Assembly: GCF_020010925.1 (NCBI RefSeq)
Contig: NZ_JAGJBZ010000002.1
Coordinates: forward strand, 2,976,001-3,040,000
Length of the DNA stretch: 64,000 nt
Origin: Streptomyces griseiscabiei
GTDB taxonomy: Bacteria; Actinomycetota; Actinomycetes; Streptomycetales; Streptomycetaceae
Direction: 5' to 3'
Part shown: piece after piece, positions 43,908 to 52,599 of the stretch
How the letters are laid out: the number at the start of each line of letters is the position of its first letter
How positions within the stretch are numbered: position 1 is the stretch's first letter
The notes under the pieces: model-generated
Database searches by the model: none
The model's input: only the letters and a program-made list of their open reading frames with translations
Told to the model about the DNA's origin: nothing
Program-made: the position numbers and the translations under genes

Positions 43908-46286
43908 ATGGGCGAGCAGGGTGTCGCCTCGGCCGCGGTCGACGCCAGGGGGCTGGTCACCGCGTGGAGCGCCGACGCCCGACGCGTGCTCGGGTACGAG
44001 CCCGGAGAGGTGATCGGCCGCCGGGCCTCCGACCTGCTGGCCGACGCCCTTCCCGCCTCGGCCCGCGCCCGTCTCGCCCAGCCCGCCGACTGGCGTGGCC
44101 CCGTGAACGCCCGGCACCGCGACGGCCATGACGTGGAGCTGGAGCTGGAGGCCCATCCGCTGCTGGACGCGGCGGGGGAGACCCAGTGGTTCCTGACGGC
44201 CACGGTGCCGGAGCCCGCCGCGCGGCTGCGCCGGTGGGCCCTGGACCAGCTCCCCGTCCCGATCGCCCTCTTCGACCAGGACGGACTCGCGGTGTCCGCG
44301 AACTCCGCGATGGAAGGGGTGATGGGCAGGCCGCAGGAGGACCTGCTGGGCCGACGCGTCGGGGTCTCGGTCGACGGCCGGCGCCGCCTCCCCGGCTTCG
44401 AGGGGCTCGACGACGCCGTCCAGCGGGTGCTGCGCACCGGCGAGCCGAAGCCGTACGAGGCCTGGCTGCGCGCACCGGGCGAGGCCCGGGAACACGCGTG
44501 GCTGGTGTCGCTCAGCCCGCTGAAGGACGCCGGCGGCGAGGTGCGGGGCATGTGCCTGGCCGCGATCGACAGCACGGAGCAGTTCCTCGCCCGCCGCCGG
44601 CTGAGCATGCTCAACGAGTCGGGCAACCGCATCGGCTCCACCCTGGACATCACCCGTACCGCCGAGGAACTCGCCGAGGTGTGCACCGACCATCTCGCCG
44701 ACTTCGTCATCGTCGACCTCCTGGACTCGGTACTGGCCGGCGAGGAGGCCGCCGTCTCGCCCGGCGCCGACCCCCAGGTCTTCCGCCGCACCGCCCAGCG
44801 GTCCGTGCTGGAGGGCTGCCCCGAGGCCGTGATCCCCGTCGGCAGCAGACACACCTATGTCGACGGTTCGCCGCCGGGCCGCTCCCTGACCAGCGGCCGG
44901 GCCCTGCTGTACGAGATCGACGACGTCACCGCGCAGCTGTGGGCGGCGGGCTCCCAGGAGCGGGCCCGCAGCATCGAGGTGCACGGCATCCACTCGATGA
45001 TGGCGGTGCCGCTGCGCGCCCGCGGCATCACCCTCGGCCTGTCGATCCTCTCCCGCCACCGCACCGCCGAGCCCTTCGGCGAGGACGACCTGCTGCTGGC
45101 CGAGGAACTCGCGGCCCGCGCCGCCGTCTGTGTCGACAACGCCCGCCGCTACACCCGCGAACGCGCCATCGCCCTCGAACTGCAGCGCAGCCTCCTGCCC
45201 CACCGCGCACCCCGGCAGGCCGCCGTCGAGGTCGCCTCCCGCTACCAGCCGGCCAGCACCCGCGCCGGGATCGGCGGCGACTGGTTCGACGTCATCCCCC
45301 TGTCCGGCGCCCGGGTGGGGCTCGTCGTCGGCGATGTCGTCGGCCACGGCGTCCAGGCCTCCGCCACCATGGGCCGCCTCCGCACGGCCGTCCGCACCCT
45401 GGCCGACGTGGACCTCGCCCCGGACGAGCTGCTCACCCAGCTCGACGACATCGTCCTGCGCCTGGACTCCGAGCGGACGGCGGACGAGGCGGAGGACGCG
45501 GAGAGCCCCGGCGAGATCGGCGCCACCTGTCTGTACGCCGTGTACGATCCCGTCGCGCGCCGCTGCTCCATGGCCCGGGCCGGCCATCCGCCACCGGCCC
45601 TGATCGCCCCGGACGGCGAGGCCGCCTTCCTCGACCTGCCGATCGGGCCGCCGCTGGGCGTGGGCGGGCTGCCCTTCGAGACCGCCGAGTTCGACGTTCC
45701 CGAGGGCAGTGTGTTCGCCCTCTACACCGACGGCCTGGTCCAGGCGTCCGGCCGGGACCTGGACGACGGACTCGACCGGCTGCGCCGGGCACTGTGCGGC
45801 ACGGACCGCCCCCTGGAGGAGACCTGCGACGGGGTCCTGAGCAGCCTGCTGACGGACCGGCCCGTCGACGACGTGGCCCTGCTCCTGGCCCGGACCCGGG
45901 CCCTGGACGCCGACCGGGTCGCCACCTGGGAGATCCCCGCCGACCCCGCGTACGTCGGCCACGCCCGCAAACTGGCCACCGACCAGCTGGCCGCCTGGCG
46001 GCTGGAGGAGGTCTCCTTCGTCACGGAACTCGTCGTGAGCGAGCTGGTCACCAACGCCATCCGCTACGGAGGCTCCCCGATCCAGCTGCGGCTGATCCGT
46101 GAGGCCACCCTGATCTGCGAGGTCTCGGACTCCAGCGCCACCGCTCCGCACATGCGCCGGGCCCGCGCCTTCGACGAGGGCGGGCGCGGTCTGCTGCTCG
46201 TCGCCCAGCTCACCCAGCGCTGGGGCAGTCGCCACACCCGCACGGGCAAGACCATCTGGGCCGAGCAGGCTCTCCCGGGCGCGTAG
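43908..46286 (+). CDS. PAS-PAS-GAF-PP2C(SpoIIE)-HATPase regulatory phosphatase
   Basis: A 792-residue multi-domain signalling protein. Two PAS domains (about 5-110 and 115-235; LGYEPGEVIGRRASDLL, LPVPIALFDQDGLAV) are followed by a GAF domain (about 260-415), a SpoIIE-type PP2C phosphatase (about 430-665; GIGGDWFDVIPL with metal-binding Asp, VVGDVVGHG, LYTDGLVQ) and an RsbW-like histidine kinase/ATPase domain (about 680-792; ELVVSELVTNAIRYG, GRGLLLVAQL). Such proteins both dephosphorylate anti-anti-sigma factors and carry their own anti-sigma kinase domain. The sensed signal is unknown and no anti-anti-sigma gene is adjacent. Confidence 0.88.
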   Translation: MGEQGVASAAVDARGLVTAWSADARRVLGYEPGEVIGRRASDLLADALPASARARLAQPADWRGPVNARHRDGHDVELELEAHPLLDAAGETQWFLTATVPEPAARLRRWALDQLPVPIALFDQDGLAVSANSAMEGVMGRPQEDLLGRRVGVSVDGRRRLPGFEGLDDAVQRVLRTGEPKPYEAWLRAPGEAREHAWLVSLSPLKDAGGEVRGMCLAAIDSTEQFLARRRLSMLNESGNRIGSTLDITRTAEELAEVCTDHLADFVIVDLLDSVLAGEEAAVSPGADPQVFRRTAQRSVLEGCPEAVIPVGSRHTYVDGSPPGRSLTSGRALLYEIDDVTAQLWAAGSQERARSIEVHGIHSMMAVPLRARGITLGLSILSRHRTAEPFGEDDLLLAEELAARAAVCVDNARRYTRERAIALELQRSLLPHRAPRQAAVEVASRYQPASTRAGIGGDWFDVIPLSGARVGLVVGDVVGHGVQASATMGRLRTAVRTLADVDLAPDELLTQLDDIVLRLDSERTADEAEDAESPGEIGATCLYAVYDPVARRCSMARAGHPPPALIAPDGEAAFLDLPIGPPLGVGGLPFETAEFDVPEGSVFALYTDGLVQASGRDLDDGLDRLRRALCGTDRPLEETCDGVLSSLLTDRPVDDVALLLARTRALDADRVATWEIPADPAYVGHARKLATDQLAAWRLEEVSFVTELVVSELVTNAIRYGGSPIQLRLIREATLICEVSDSSATAPHMRRARAFDEGGRGLLLVAQLTQRWGSRHTRTGKTIWAEQALPGA

Positions 46287-46338
46287 CCGCGCGCAGGGGC
46301 ACCAGGTCCCGAAACAGGGCGGACGGCTGTGGAACTTC

Positions 46339-46405
46339 TTGACCGCCCGTCGGCCCTCCACGATGCTGTGTTGCGGTACGCGCGCCGCGTACCGCGATAA
46401 GCAAC
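46339..46405 (+). promoter_or_regulatory. Promoter and two-part IclR-type operator before the mycothiol dehydrogenase gene
   Basis: TTGACC (46339-46344), 17-bp spacer, GATGCT (46362-46367). The operator follows: GTTGCGGTACGCGCGCC (46370-46386) and GTACCGCGATAAGCAAC (46389-46405). Outer arms GTTGCG and GCAAC match the sites of the betaine genes, with the same 19-bp period. Confidence 0.6.
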
Positions 46406-46441
46406 TTCAGACTCAGGTCTCGTACCAGCCGAGGAGTGGCC

Positions 46442-47527
46442 ATGACGCACCAGGTCCGTGCTGTCGTCGCGCGGGGCAAGGGCGCCCCCGTCAGCCTGGA
46501 AACGATCATCGTGCCCGACCCCGGCCCGGGCGAGGCGCTGGTGAAGATCGAGGCCTGCGGGGTCTGCCACACCGATCTGCACTACCGGGAGGGCGGCATC
46601 AACGACGAGTTCCCCTTCCTGCTGGGCCACGAGGCGGCGGGCGTCGTGGAGTCGGTGGGGGAGGGCGTCACCGATGTGGCCCCCGGTGACTTCGTGATCC
46701 TCAACTGGCGTGCGGTGTGCGGAAATTGCCGGGCCTGTCTGCGCGGGCGCCCCTGGTACTGCTTCAGCACCCACAACGCCAAGCAGAAGATGACCCTGCT
46801 CGACGGCACCGAGCTGTCGCCCGCGCTGGGCATCGGCGCGTTCGCCGAGAAGACCCTGGTGGCGGCCGGTCAGTGCACCAAGGTGGACCGGGCCGCCTCG
46901 GCCGCCGCGGCCGGTCTGCTGGGGTGCGGGGTGATGGCCGGCATCGGTGCGGCGATCAACACCGGGAACGTGGGCCGCGGTGACAGTGTCGCCGTCATCG
47001 GCTGCGGCGGTGTCGGCGCCGCGGCGGTCGTCGGCTCGAACCTCGCGGGCGCCGCGAAGATCATCGCGGTGGACATCGACGACGCCAAGCTGGAGACCGC
47101 CCGGAAGCTCGGCGCGACCCACACGGTCAACTCCAAGGACACCGACGCGGTGGAGGCGATCCGCGAGCTGACCGGCGGCTTCGGTGCCGACGTCGTCATC
47201 GAGGCGGTCGGCCGCCCGGAGACGTACAAGCAGGCGTTCTACGCCCGCGACCTGGCCGGCACGGTCGTCCTGGTCGGCGTCCCCACCCCGGAGATGAAGC
47301 TCGAACTGCCCCTGCTGGACGTCTTCGGCCGTGGCGGCTCCCTCAAGTCCTCCTGGTACGGCGACTGCCTGCCCTCCCGGGACTTCCCCATGCTCATCGA
47401 CCTGTACCTCCAGGGCCGGCTGGACCTCGACGCGTTCGTGACGGAGACCATCGCGCTGGACGACGTGGAGAAGGCCTTCGAGCGGATGCACAAGGGCGAC
47501 GTGCTGCGTTCGGTGGTGGTCCTCTGA
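46442..47527 (+). CDS. mscR: S-(hydroxymethyl)mycothiol dehydrogenase
   Basis: A 361-residue zinc-dependent class III-like alcohol dehydrogenase, the usual length for mycothiol-dependent formaldehyde dehydrogenase. Catalytic zinc ligands lie in [11 protein letters not shown] and GHEAAG; the structural zinc site is [15 protein letters not shown]; the NAD site is [14 protein letters not shown]. It oxidises the adduct of formaldehyde and mycothiol and may also reduce S-nitrosomycothiol. GAGGAG precedes the ATG. Its promoter carries the same two-part operator as the betaine genes, which fits removal of formaldehyde released by oxidative demethylation. Confidence 0.9.
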   Translation: MTHQVRAVVARGKGAPVSLETIIVPDPGPGEALVKIEACGVCHTDLHYREGGINDEFPFLLGHEAAGVVESVGEGVTDVAPGDFVILNWRAVCGNCRACLRGRPWYCFSTHNAKQKMTLLDGTELSPALGIGAFAEKTLVAAGQCTKVDRAASAAAAGLLGCGVMAGIGAAINTGNVGRGDSVAVIGCGGVGAAAVVGSNLAGAAKIIAVDIDDAKLETARKLGATHTVNSKDTDAVEAIRELTGGFGADVVIEAVGRPETYKQAFYARDLAGTVVLVGVPTPEMKLELPLLDVFGRGGSLKSSWYGDCLPSRDFPMLIDLYLQGRLDLDAFVTETIALDDVEKAFERMHKGDVLRSVVVL

Positions 47528-47576
47528 CGGCCGGGCGGGCCGTGCCCGCGCCGGCGTAGCCGCGGAGCGTGACGGA

Positions 47577-47612
47577 CGAGCCGTGGTCGGGGACGCCCCC
47601 GACCACGGCTCG
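47577..47612 (+). terminator. Strong hairpin after the mycothiol dehydrogenase gene
   Basis: A perfect 16-bp stem (CGAGCCGTGGTCGGGG with its complement) closes a four-base loop, 50 bp after the stop codon. It is followed by TCGTCGTT. The rest of the 312-bp stretch 47528-47840 holds the promoter and operator of the next gene. Confidence 0.85.
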
Positions 47613-47649
47613 TCGTCGTTCCGGGGGTGACACGTGGCTCGACTCTTCT

Positions 47650-47726
47650 TTGACACGACCCTTGACAGCCTCTCTGAGGCGTCAGATTGTGTTGCCCATA
47701 GCGAATCCAGATGCGCAATCCGCAAC
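47650..47726 (+). promoter_or_regulatory. Promoter and two-part IclR-type operator of the BCCT gene
   Basis: TTGACA occurs at 47650-47655 and at 47662-47667; the second is 17 bp from GATTGT (47685-47690). The operator follows at once: GTTGCCCATAGCGAATC (47691-47707) and GATGCGCAATCCGCAAC (47710-47726), 19 bp apart. The remaining 114 bp to the ATG look like untranslated leader; I see nothing else in them. Confidence 0.65.
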
Positions 47727-47840
47727 ACGAATCGAGCGGCGCTCGCCGCCCTCGCCCGCGTATCCCCCCTTTTTTCCCGGTCGCGCAACCGTCGTCCGCG
47801 ACAGGAAGCGTCCCCTGCCGTCTGTGGAAAGGACGAGCTG

Positions 47841-49598
47841 ATGAGCAATGCCCGCGAACGGAACGGGAGCCCAGGCCATCCCGTCGAGGCGGAACTGCCG
47901 GGAGGTGGTGCGGCCGGCGCCCGACCCCAAACCGACCTTGTCGTCTTCGGTGTCGCCGCGGCCCTCACCCTGGCCTTCGTCGTGTGGGGAGCCACGGCGA
48001 CCGACACGCTGGAGAGCGTGTCGGGGAAGCTGCTGGACGGAACCATCCGCAACGGCGGCTGGGCCTTCGTCCTCGCCGCCTCGGGCTTCGTGGTCTTCGC
48101 CCTCTGGCTGGCGATGAGCCGCTACGGGCGGATCACCCTCGGAAAGGAGGGGGAGGAGCCCGAGTTCCGCACCGTCTCGTGGATCGCCATGATGTTCAGC
48201 GCGGGCATGGGCATCGGCCTGATGTTCTACGGAGTGAGCGAGCCGCTCTCCCACTTCATGACGCCACCGCCCGGCACCGACCCCGCCGACGCCAACCAGG
48301 CCATGGAGACCGCCATGGCCACCACCCTCTTCCACTGGACGCTCCATCCCTGGGCGATGTACGCGGTCGTGGGTCTCGCCATCGCCTACAGCACCTTCCG
48401 ACGCGGACGCCGCCAGCTGATCAGCGCGGTGTTCACCCCGTTGCTCGGTGAGAAGCGGGTGAACGGCTGGCCGGGCCGGGCCATCGACATCCTCGCCATC
48501 TTCGCCACCCTCTTCGGGTCGGCGGCCTCCCTGGGGCTCGGTGCCCTCCAGATCGGCAGCGGCTTCACCGGCCTGGGCTGGCTGTCGTCGGTCGGCACCG
48601 GACTGCTGGTCGTCGTGATCGCCGTGCTGACCGTGGCGTTCGTCGCCTCGGCGGTGTCCGGCATCGAGAAGGGAATCCAGTGGCTGTCCAACACCAACAT
48701 GGTGCTGGCGGTGGGGCTCGCCCTCTTCGTCTTCCTGGTCGGCCCGACCATCTTCATCCTCGATCTGCTGCCCACCTCCGTCGGTGCCTTCTTCGGCGAC
48801 CTGGCCCAGATGGCGGGCCGTACCGAGGCGTCCAGCGGCAAGGGCGTCGCCGACTGGCTGGCCGGCTGGACGGTCTTCTACTGGGCGTGGTGGATCTCCT
48901 GGACGCCCTTCGTCGGCATGTTCATCGCGCGCATCAGCCGCGGCCGTACGATCCGGCAGTTCGTCGGCGGTGTCATCCTGGTCCCCAGCAGCGTCAGCCT
49001 GCTCTGGTTCGCGGTCTTCGGCGGCTCGGCGATGCACCTTCAGGAGTCCGGCCGTCTCAATGACGCCGCGACCGCCCAGGGGCAGCTCTTCGACGTGCTC
49101 CAGCAGTACCCGATCGCCACGGTGACGAGCATCGTCGTCATGGTCCTCGTCGGCATCTTCTTCGTCTCCGGCGCCGACGCCGCCTCCATCGTGATGGGGA
49201 CGCTCTCGCAGCGGGGCTCCCTGGAGCCGTCCCGGGGCGTCGTGGTGTTCTGGGGTGTGCTGACCGGAGCGGTCGCCGCCGTCATGCTGCTCATCGGCGG
49301 CGGCAAGGGTGACGCGCTCACCGGGCTGCAGAACCTCACCATTCTCGCGGCGGCCCCCTTCACCCTGGTGATGATCGGGTTGTGCATCGCGCTCAACCGG
49401 GATCTGCGCCACGACCCGCTCATCATCCGCGGACGCATGGGCAAGGAGGCCATCGAGACGGCCGTCATCGCCGGCCACGAGAAGTACGACGGGGACTTCG
49501 AACTCCGCATCGGCCCCGCCACGTCCACGGACGGCACGGAGCCCCTGCCGCCCGAACCGGCCGGGGAGTCCGCGCGTTCCACCACCTCCGCCGTCTGA
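47841..49598 (+). CDS. BCCT-family choline/glycine betaine transporter
   Basis: A 585-residue transporter. It has the G-M-G substrate motif (SAGMGIGLMFYGVSEPLSH) and the TM8 tryptophan box (FYWAWWISWTPFVGMFIARISRGRTIRQF) of betaine/choline carriers. The hydrophilic C-terminal tail of about 60 residues could be a regulatory extension. The start at 47841 follows a GGAC-rich site; the long upstream open frame is untranslated leader. It is controlled by the two-part operator and ends with a strong terminator. It should import choline or glycine betaine for the catabolic genes downstream. Confidence 0.88.
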   Translation: MSNARERNGSPGHPVEAELPGGGAAGARPQTDLVVFGVAAALTLAFVVWGATATDTLESVSGKLLDGTIRNGGWAFVLAASGFVVFALWLAMSRYGRITLGKEGEEPEFRTVSWIAMMFSAGMGIGLMFYGVSEPLSHFMTPPPGTDPADANQAMETAMATTLFHWTLHPWAMYAVVGLAIAYSTFRRGRRQLISAVFTPLLGEKRVNGWPGRAIDILAIFATLFGSAASLGLGALQIGSGFTGLGWLSSVGTGLLVVVIAVLTVAFVASAVSGIEKGIQWLSNTNMVLAVGLALFVFLVGPTIFILDLLPTSVGAFFGDLAQMAGRTEASSGKGVADWLAGWTVFYWAWWISWTPFVGMFIARISRGRTIRQFVGGVILVPSSVSLLWFAVFGGSAMHLQESGRLNDAATAQGQLFDVLQQYPIATVTSIVVMVLVGIFFVSGADAASIVMGTLSQRGSLEPSRGVVVFWGVLTGAVAAVMLLIGGGKGDALTGLQNLTILAAAPFTLVMIGLCIALNRDLRHDPLIIRGRMGKEAIETAVIAGHEKYDGDFELRIGPATSTDGTEPLPPEPAGESARSTTSAV

Positions 49599-49614
49599 GA
49601 CCGAGGCACCCACC

Positions 49615-49663
49615 GCCCGGTGGGGCCGTGGCACCGCCCTGCGCGGCCACGGCCCCACCGGGC
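49615..49663 (+). terminator. Rho-independent terminator after the BCCT gene
   Basis: GCCCGGTGGGGCCGTGG pairs perfectly with its complement over 17 bp around a 15-base loop and is followed by CTTTGTTGTTC. It starts 16 bp after the stop codon. Confidence 0.88.
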
Positions 49664-49667
49664 CTTT

Positions 49668-49703
49668 GTTGTTCTATGTGAGGTGAGTTGTGAATACCGC
49701 AAC
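49668..49703. promoter_or_regulatory. Upstream, weaker two-part operator before the ferredoxin gene
   Basis: GTTGTTCTATGTGAGGT (49668-49684) and GTTGTGAATACCGCAAC (49687-49703) keep the 19-bp period. The second half is a good match (TTGTG, five bases, CGCAA); the first overlaps the T-rich end of the terminator and is weak. Confidence 0.45.
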
Positions 49704-49737
49704 GCTCTAAGTGGCTCCGAACGGCCCCCTGGATGCC

Positions 49738-49805
49738 TTGACAAGGGTTCTGGGCGACTCCAGACTGATGTTGCGCTTACCGCAATCCGTTTCGTTATAT
49801 GCACC
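49738..49805 (+). promoter_or_regulatory. Promoter and two-part operator of the ferredoxin/reductase operon
   Basis: TTGACA (49738-49743), 17 bp, CAGACT (49761-49766), then GTTGCGCTTACCGCAAT (49770-49786), which has perfect TTGCG and CGCAA arms, and GTTTCGTTATATGCACC (49789-49805). The start codon lies only 10 bp further. Confidence 0.7.
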
Positions 49806-49814
49806 CGAGGTGTC

Positions 49815-50177
49815 ATGATGATTCCCGCGTGCCGTCTCGCGGATCTCCCGCGAGGTGAGGCCTTCCGGCTCGACACCGACCCGCCGGTGTCGGTGTTCCA
49901 CACCGACGACGGCGAGGTCTTCGCCATCGACGACACCTGTACCCACCAGGACGCCTCGCTCGCCGACGGCTGGCTGGAGGGCTGCGAGGTGGAATGCCCG
50001 CTGCATGCCTCCAAGTTCGACCTGCGCACCGGCGCGGTCGACTCCCCGCCGGCCAAGCTGCCGGTCCGGACGCACGAGGTCGTCGTCGAGGACGGCATGA
50101 TCTACGTCCGGCTCTCCACGGACGCCCCGAACCTGCCGCCCTGCATCTCCGCCCGGCTCGCCGGGGGTCCCGCGTGA
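49815..50177 (+). CDS. Rieske-type [2Fe-2S] ferredoxin
   Basis: A 120-residue soluble ferredoxin. The cluster ligands are in CTHQDASL and CPLHASKF, the Cys-x-His / Cys-x-x-His pattern of Rieske ferredoxins that feed ring-hydroxylating oxygenases. Two consecutive ATGs (49815 and 49818) could start it; GAGGT is just upstream. It overlaps the reductase gene by GTGA, and the oxygenase gene follows. It should pass electrons from the reductase to the betaine oxygenase. Confidence 0.85.
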   Translation: MMIPACRLADLPRGEAFRLDTDPPVSVFHTDDGEVFAIDDTCTHQDASLADGWLEGCEVECPLHASKFDLRTGAVDSPPAKLPVRTHEVVVEDGMIYVRLSTDAPNLPPCISARLAGGPA

Positions 50178-51337
50178 GGACCGTCGCCGTGGTCGGCGCC
50201 TCCCTCGCCGGCCTGTCGGCGGCTCGCTCCCTGCGCAAGCAGGGCTTCGACGGGCGCCTGGTCGTCATCGGCGACGAGCTGCACCGCCCCTACGACCGGC
50301 CCCCGCTCTCCAAGGAGTTCCTGGCCGGCACCCTCGGCGAGGCCGAACTCTCCCTGGAGACGGAGGGCGAGGACCTGGCGGCGGAGTGGCTGCTCGGCAC
50401 CCGAGCCACCGCGCTCGACCACACCGCGCGCGCCGTTCGCCTCGGCGACGGCCGCGAGGTGCGCGCCGACGGCTTCGTCATCGCCACCGGCGCCGTGGCG
50501 CGGTCCCTGCCCGGCTCCGAGGGCCTCGCCGGGGTGCACACCCTGCGCACCCTGGACGACGCCCGCGCCCTGCGGGACGAACTGGCCGGCGGCGGACGCC
50601 TGGTGGTGATCGGCGGCGGTTTCATCGGCGCCGAGGTCGCCTCCACCGCGAAGGCCCTCGGCCTGGAGGTGACCGTCGTGGAGGCGGCGTCGACCCCGCT
50701 CGCCGGACCGCTCGGCGACACCATGGGCGCCGTCGTCTCCGGCCTCCACTCCGACCACGGTGTACGGCTGTTGTGCGGCGTGGGGGTCAAGGGGCTGAGC
50801 GGCGAGGACCGGGTCGACGCCGTCCTGCTGGAGGACGGCCGCAGCGTCCCCGCCGACATCGTCGTCGTCGGCGTCGGGGCCCGCCCGTGCGTCGAGTGGC
50901 TGCAGGGCTCCGGCATCGCGCTGGACAACGGCGTGACCTGCGGCGCCGACGGCCGTACCAGCCTCGCCGGAGTGGTCGCGGTCGGCGACTGCGCCAACTG
51001 GTACGACCCCCGCGCGGGCCACCACCGCCGCGTGGAGCACTGGACCGGCGCGCGCGAGCGCCCGGAGGCCGCCGTCGCCACCCTGCTGGCGGGGGGCGCG
51101 GTCGAGCCCGGCGTGCCGAGGCCGCCGTACTTCTGGTCGGACCAGTACGGCGTCCGCATCCAGTTCGCCGGTCACGCGGCCGAGGCGGACAGTGTCGCCG
51201 TCGAGGCGGGCACGGTCGACGACCGCGACGTCCTCGCCGTCTACCGGCGCGCCGGCCGGCCGGTCGCCGTGCTCGGGATGAACCAGCCGCGGCTGTTCAT
51301 GAGGGTGCGCAAGGAACTGGCCGCCACCACGTCTTGA
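50174..51337 (+). CDS. FAD-dependent ferredoxin reductase
   Basis: A 387-residue flavoprotein of the rhodocoxin/putidaredoxin reductase type. The FAD-binding motif is VAVVGASLAGLSAARSLR, the NAD-binding motif is LVVIGGGFIGAEVA, and VVAVGDCAN is the second FAD motif. It should use NAD(P)H to reduce the Rieske ferredoxin encoded immediately upstream. The TTGACA box of the next promoter overlaps its stop codon. Confidence 0.88.
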   Translation: MRTVAVVGASLAGLSAARSLRKQGFDGRLVVIGDELHRPYDRPPLSKEFLAGTLGEAELSLETEGEDLAAEWLLGTRATALDHTARAVRLGDGREVRADGFVIATGAVARSLPGSEGLAGVHTLRTLDDARALRDELAGGGRLVVIGGGFIGAEVASTAKALGLEVTVVEAASTPLAGPLGDTMGAVVSGLHSDHGVRLLCGVGVKGLSGEDRVDAVLLEDGRSVPADIVVVGVGARPCVEWLQGSGIALDNGVTCGADGRTSLAGVVAVGDCANWYDPRAGHHRRVEHWTGARERPEAAVATLLAGGAVEPGVPRPPYFWSDQYGVRIQFAGHAAEADSVAVEAGTVDDRDVLAVYRRAGRPVAVLGMNQPRLFMRVRKELAATTS

Positions 51338-51401
51338 CACCGCCCCGGCGTCACCCCATGCTGCGGTTGCCCACAGCGCGCAGTGTTGCTCCATACACAA
51401 C
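51334..51401 (+). promoter_or_regulatory. Promoter and two-part operator of the Rieske oxygenase gene
   Basis: TTGACA (51334-51339), 17 bp, CATGCT (51357-51362), then GTTGCCCACAGCGCGCA (51366-51382) and GTTGCTCCATACACAAC (51385-51401). The hexamer overlaps the stop of the reductase gene, so the oxygenase is transcribed separately as well as possibly by read-through. Confidence 0.65.
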
Positions 51402-51467
51402 GCCGACCGGAGTCGTTCCTCCCGGCGTCCGCATGACCCCTCCGCGACGTTCCCCGAGGAGTGCCCC

Positions 51468-52598
51468 GTGACCTCGACCAGCCTGCCCGACAGCCTGATC
51501 GCCACTCTTCCCGGCTCCTCCTACACCGATCCGGTGGTCTTCGCCCAGGAACAGGAGCACATATTCGAGACCATGTGGTTCTGTGTCGCCCGCGCCTCCG
51601 AGCTGGCGAAGCCCGGTGCCTTCCGCACCGTCGACGTGGGCCGCGAGAGCATCCTCGTCACCCGCGCCCGGGACAACTCGATCCGCGCGTACTTCAACGT
51701 CTGCCGGCACCGCGGCGCCAAGCTCTGCACCGAGGAGACCGGTGAGGTCAAGCGGGCCTTCCAGTGTCCGTACCACGCCTGGACCTACGGCCTGGACGGC
51801 AAGCTGGTCGCAGCCCCCAACCTCACCAAGATGCCCGACGTGGGACGCACCGAGTACGGCCTGGTGAGCGTCGCCGTGCGGGAGTGGCTCGGTTATGTCT
51901 GGGTCTGTCTCGCGGAGAACCCGCCGTCCTTCGACGAGGACGTCATCGGTGAGGTCGTCGCGCGCCTGGGCGACGTCGAGTCGATCGAGCGGTACGACAT
52001 CGACAACCTCTCCGTCGGCCGCCGGATCACGTACGACGTGAAGGCGAACTGGAAGCTCATCATCGAGAACTTCATGGAGTGCTATCACTGTGCCACGATC
52101 CATCCGGAACTGACGGAGGTGCTGCCGGAGTTCGCGGACGGGTACGCCGCGCAGTACTACGTGGGGCACGGTGCGGAGTTCGGTGAGGAGGTGCGGGGGT
52201 TCACGGTGGACGGTTCCGAGGGTCTGGACCGTATCCCGGGTGTCGCCGAGGACCAGGACCGCCGGTACTACGCGATCACCGTCCGGCCGCAGGTGTTCAT
52301 CAACCTGGTGCCCGACCATGTGATCTTCCACCGGATGTACCCGGTGTCCGTGGACCGCACGGTCGTCGAGTGCGACTGGCTCTATCTGCCGCACGTCGTC
52401 AAGAGCGGCAAGGACGTCAGCCGGTCCGTGGAACTCTTCGACCGGGTCAATCTCCAGGACTTCGAGGCCTGCGAGCGGACCCAGCCCGGCATGAGCTCCC
52501 GGCTGTACGCCAAGGGCGGTGTGCTGGTGCCCAGTGAGCACCACATCGGAGCGTTCCACGACTGGGTGAACGAACGCCTCGGCACCCCTCAGGGGTGA
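51468..52598 (+). CDS. gbcA: Rieske oxygenase alpha subunit, probable glycine betaine monooxygenase
   Basis: A 376-residue oxygenase. The Rieske site is CRHRGAKL and CPYHAWTY (about residues 79-104); the mononuclear iron site is ENFMECYHCATIHPEL, with two His ligands and the bridging acidic region. Family members demethylate quaternary amines such as glycine betaine, stachydrine or carnitine, releasing formaldehyde. Betaine is favoured because choline oxidation genes and a dimethylglycine-dehydrogenase-like gene share its operator type. GAGGAG precedes the GTG. Its stop is 1 bp from the stop of the convergent IclR gene. Confidence 0.82.
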   Translation: MTSTSLPDSLIATLPGSSYTDPVVFAQEQEHIFETMWFCVARASELAKPGAFRTVDVGRESILVTRARDNSIRAYFNVCRHRGAKLCTEETGEVKRAFQCPYHAWTYGLDGKLVAAPNLTKMPDVGRTEYGLVSVAVREWLGYVWVCLAENPPSFDEDVIGEVVARLGDVESIERYDIDNLSVGRRITYDVKANWKLIIENFMECYHCATIHPELTEVLPEFADGYAAQYYVGHGAEFGEEVRGFTVDGSEGLDRIPGVAEDQDRRYYAITVRPQVFINLVPDHVIFHRMYPVSVDRTVVECDWLYLPHVVKSGKDVSRSVELFDRVNLQDFEACERTQPGMSSRLYAKGGVLVPSEHHIGAFHDWVNERLGTPQG

Positions 52599-52599
52599 A

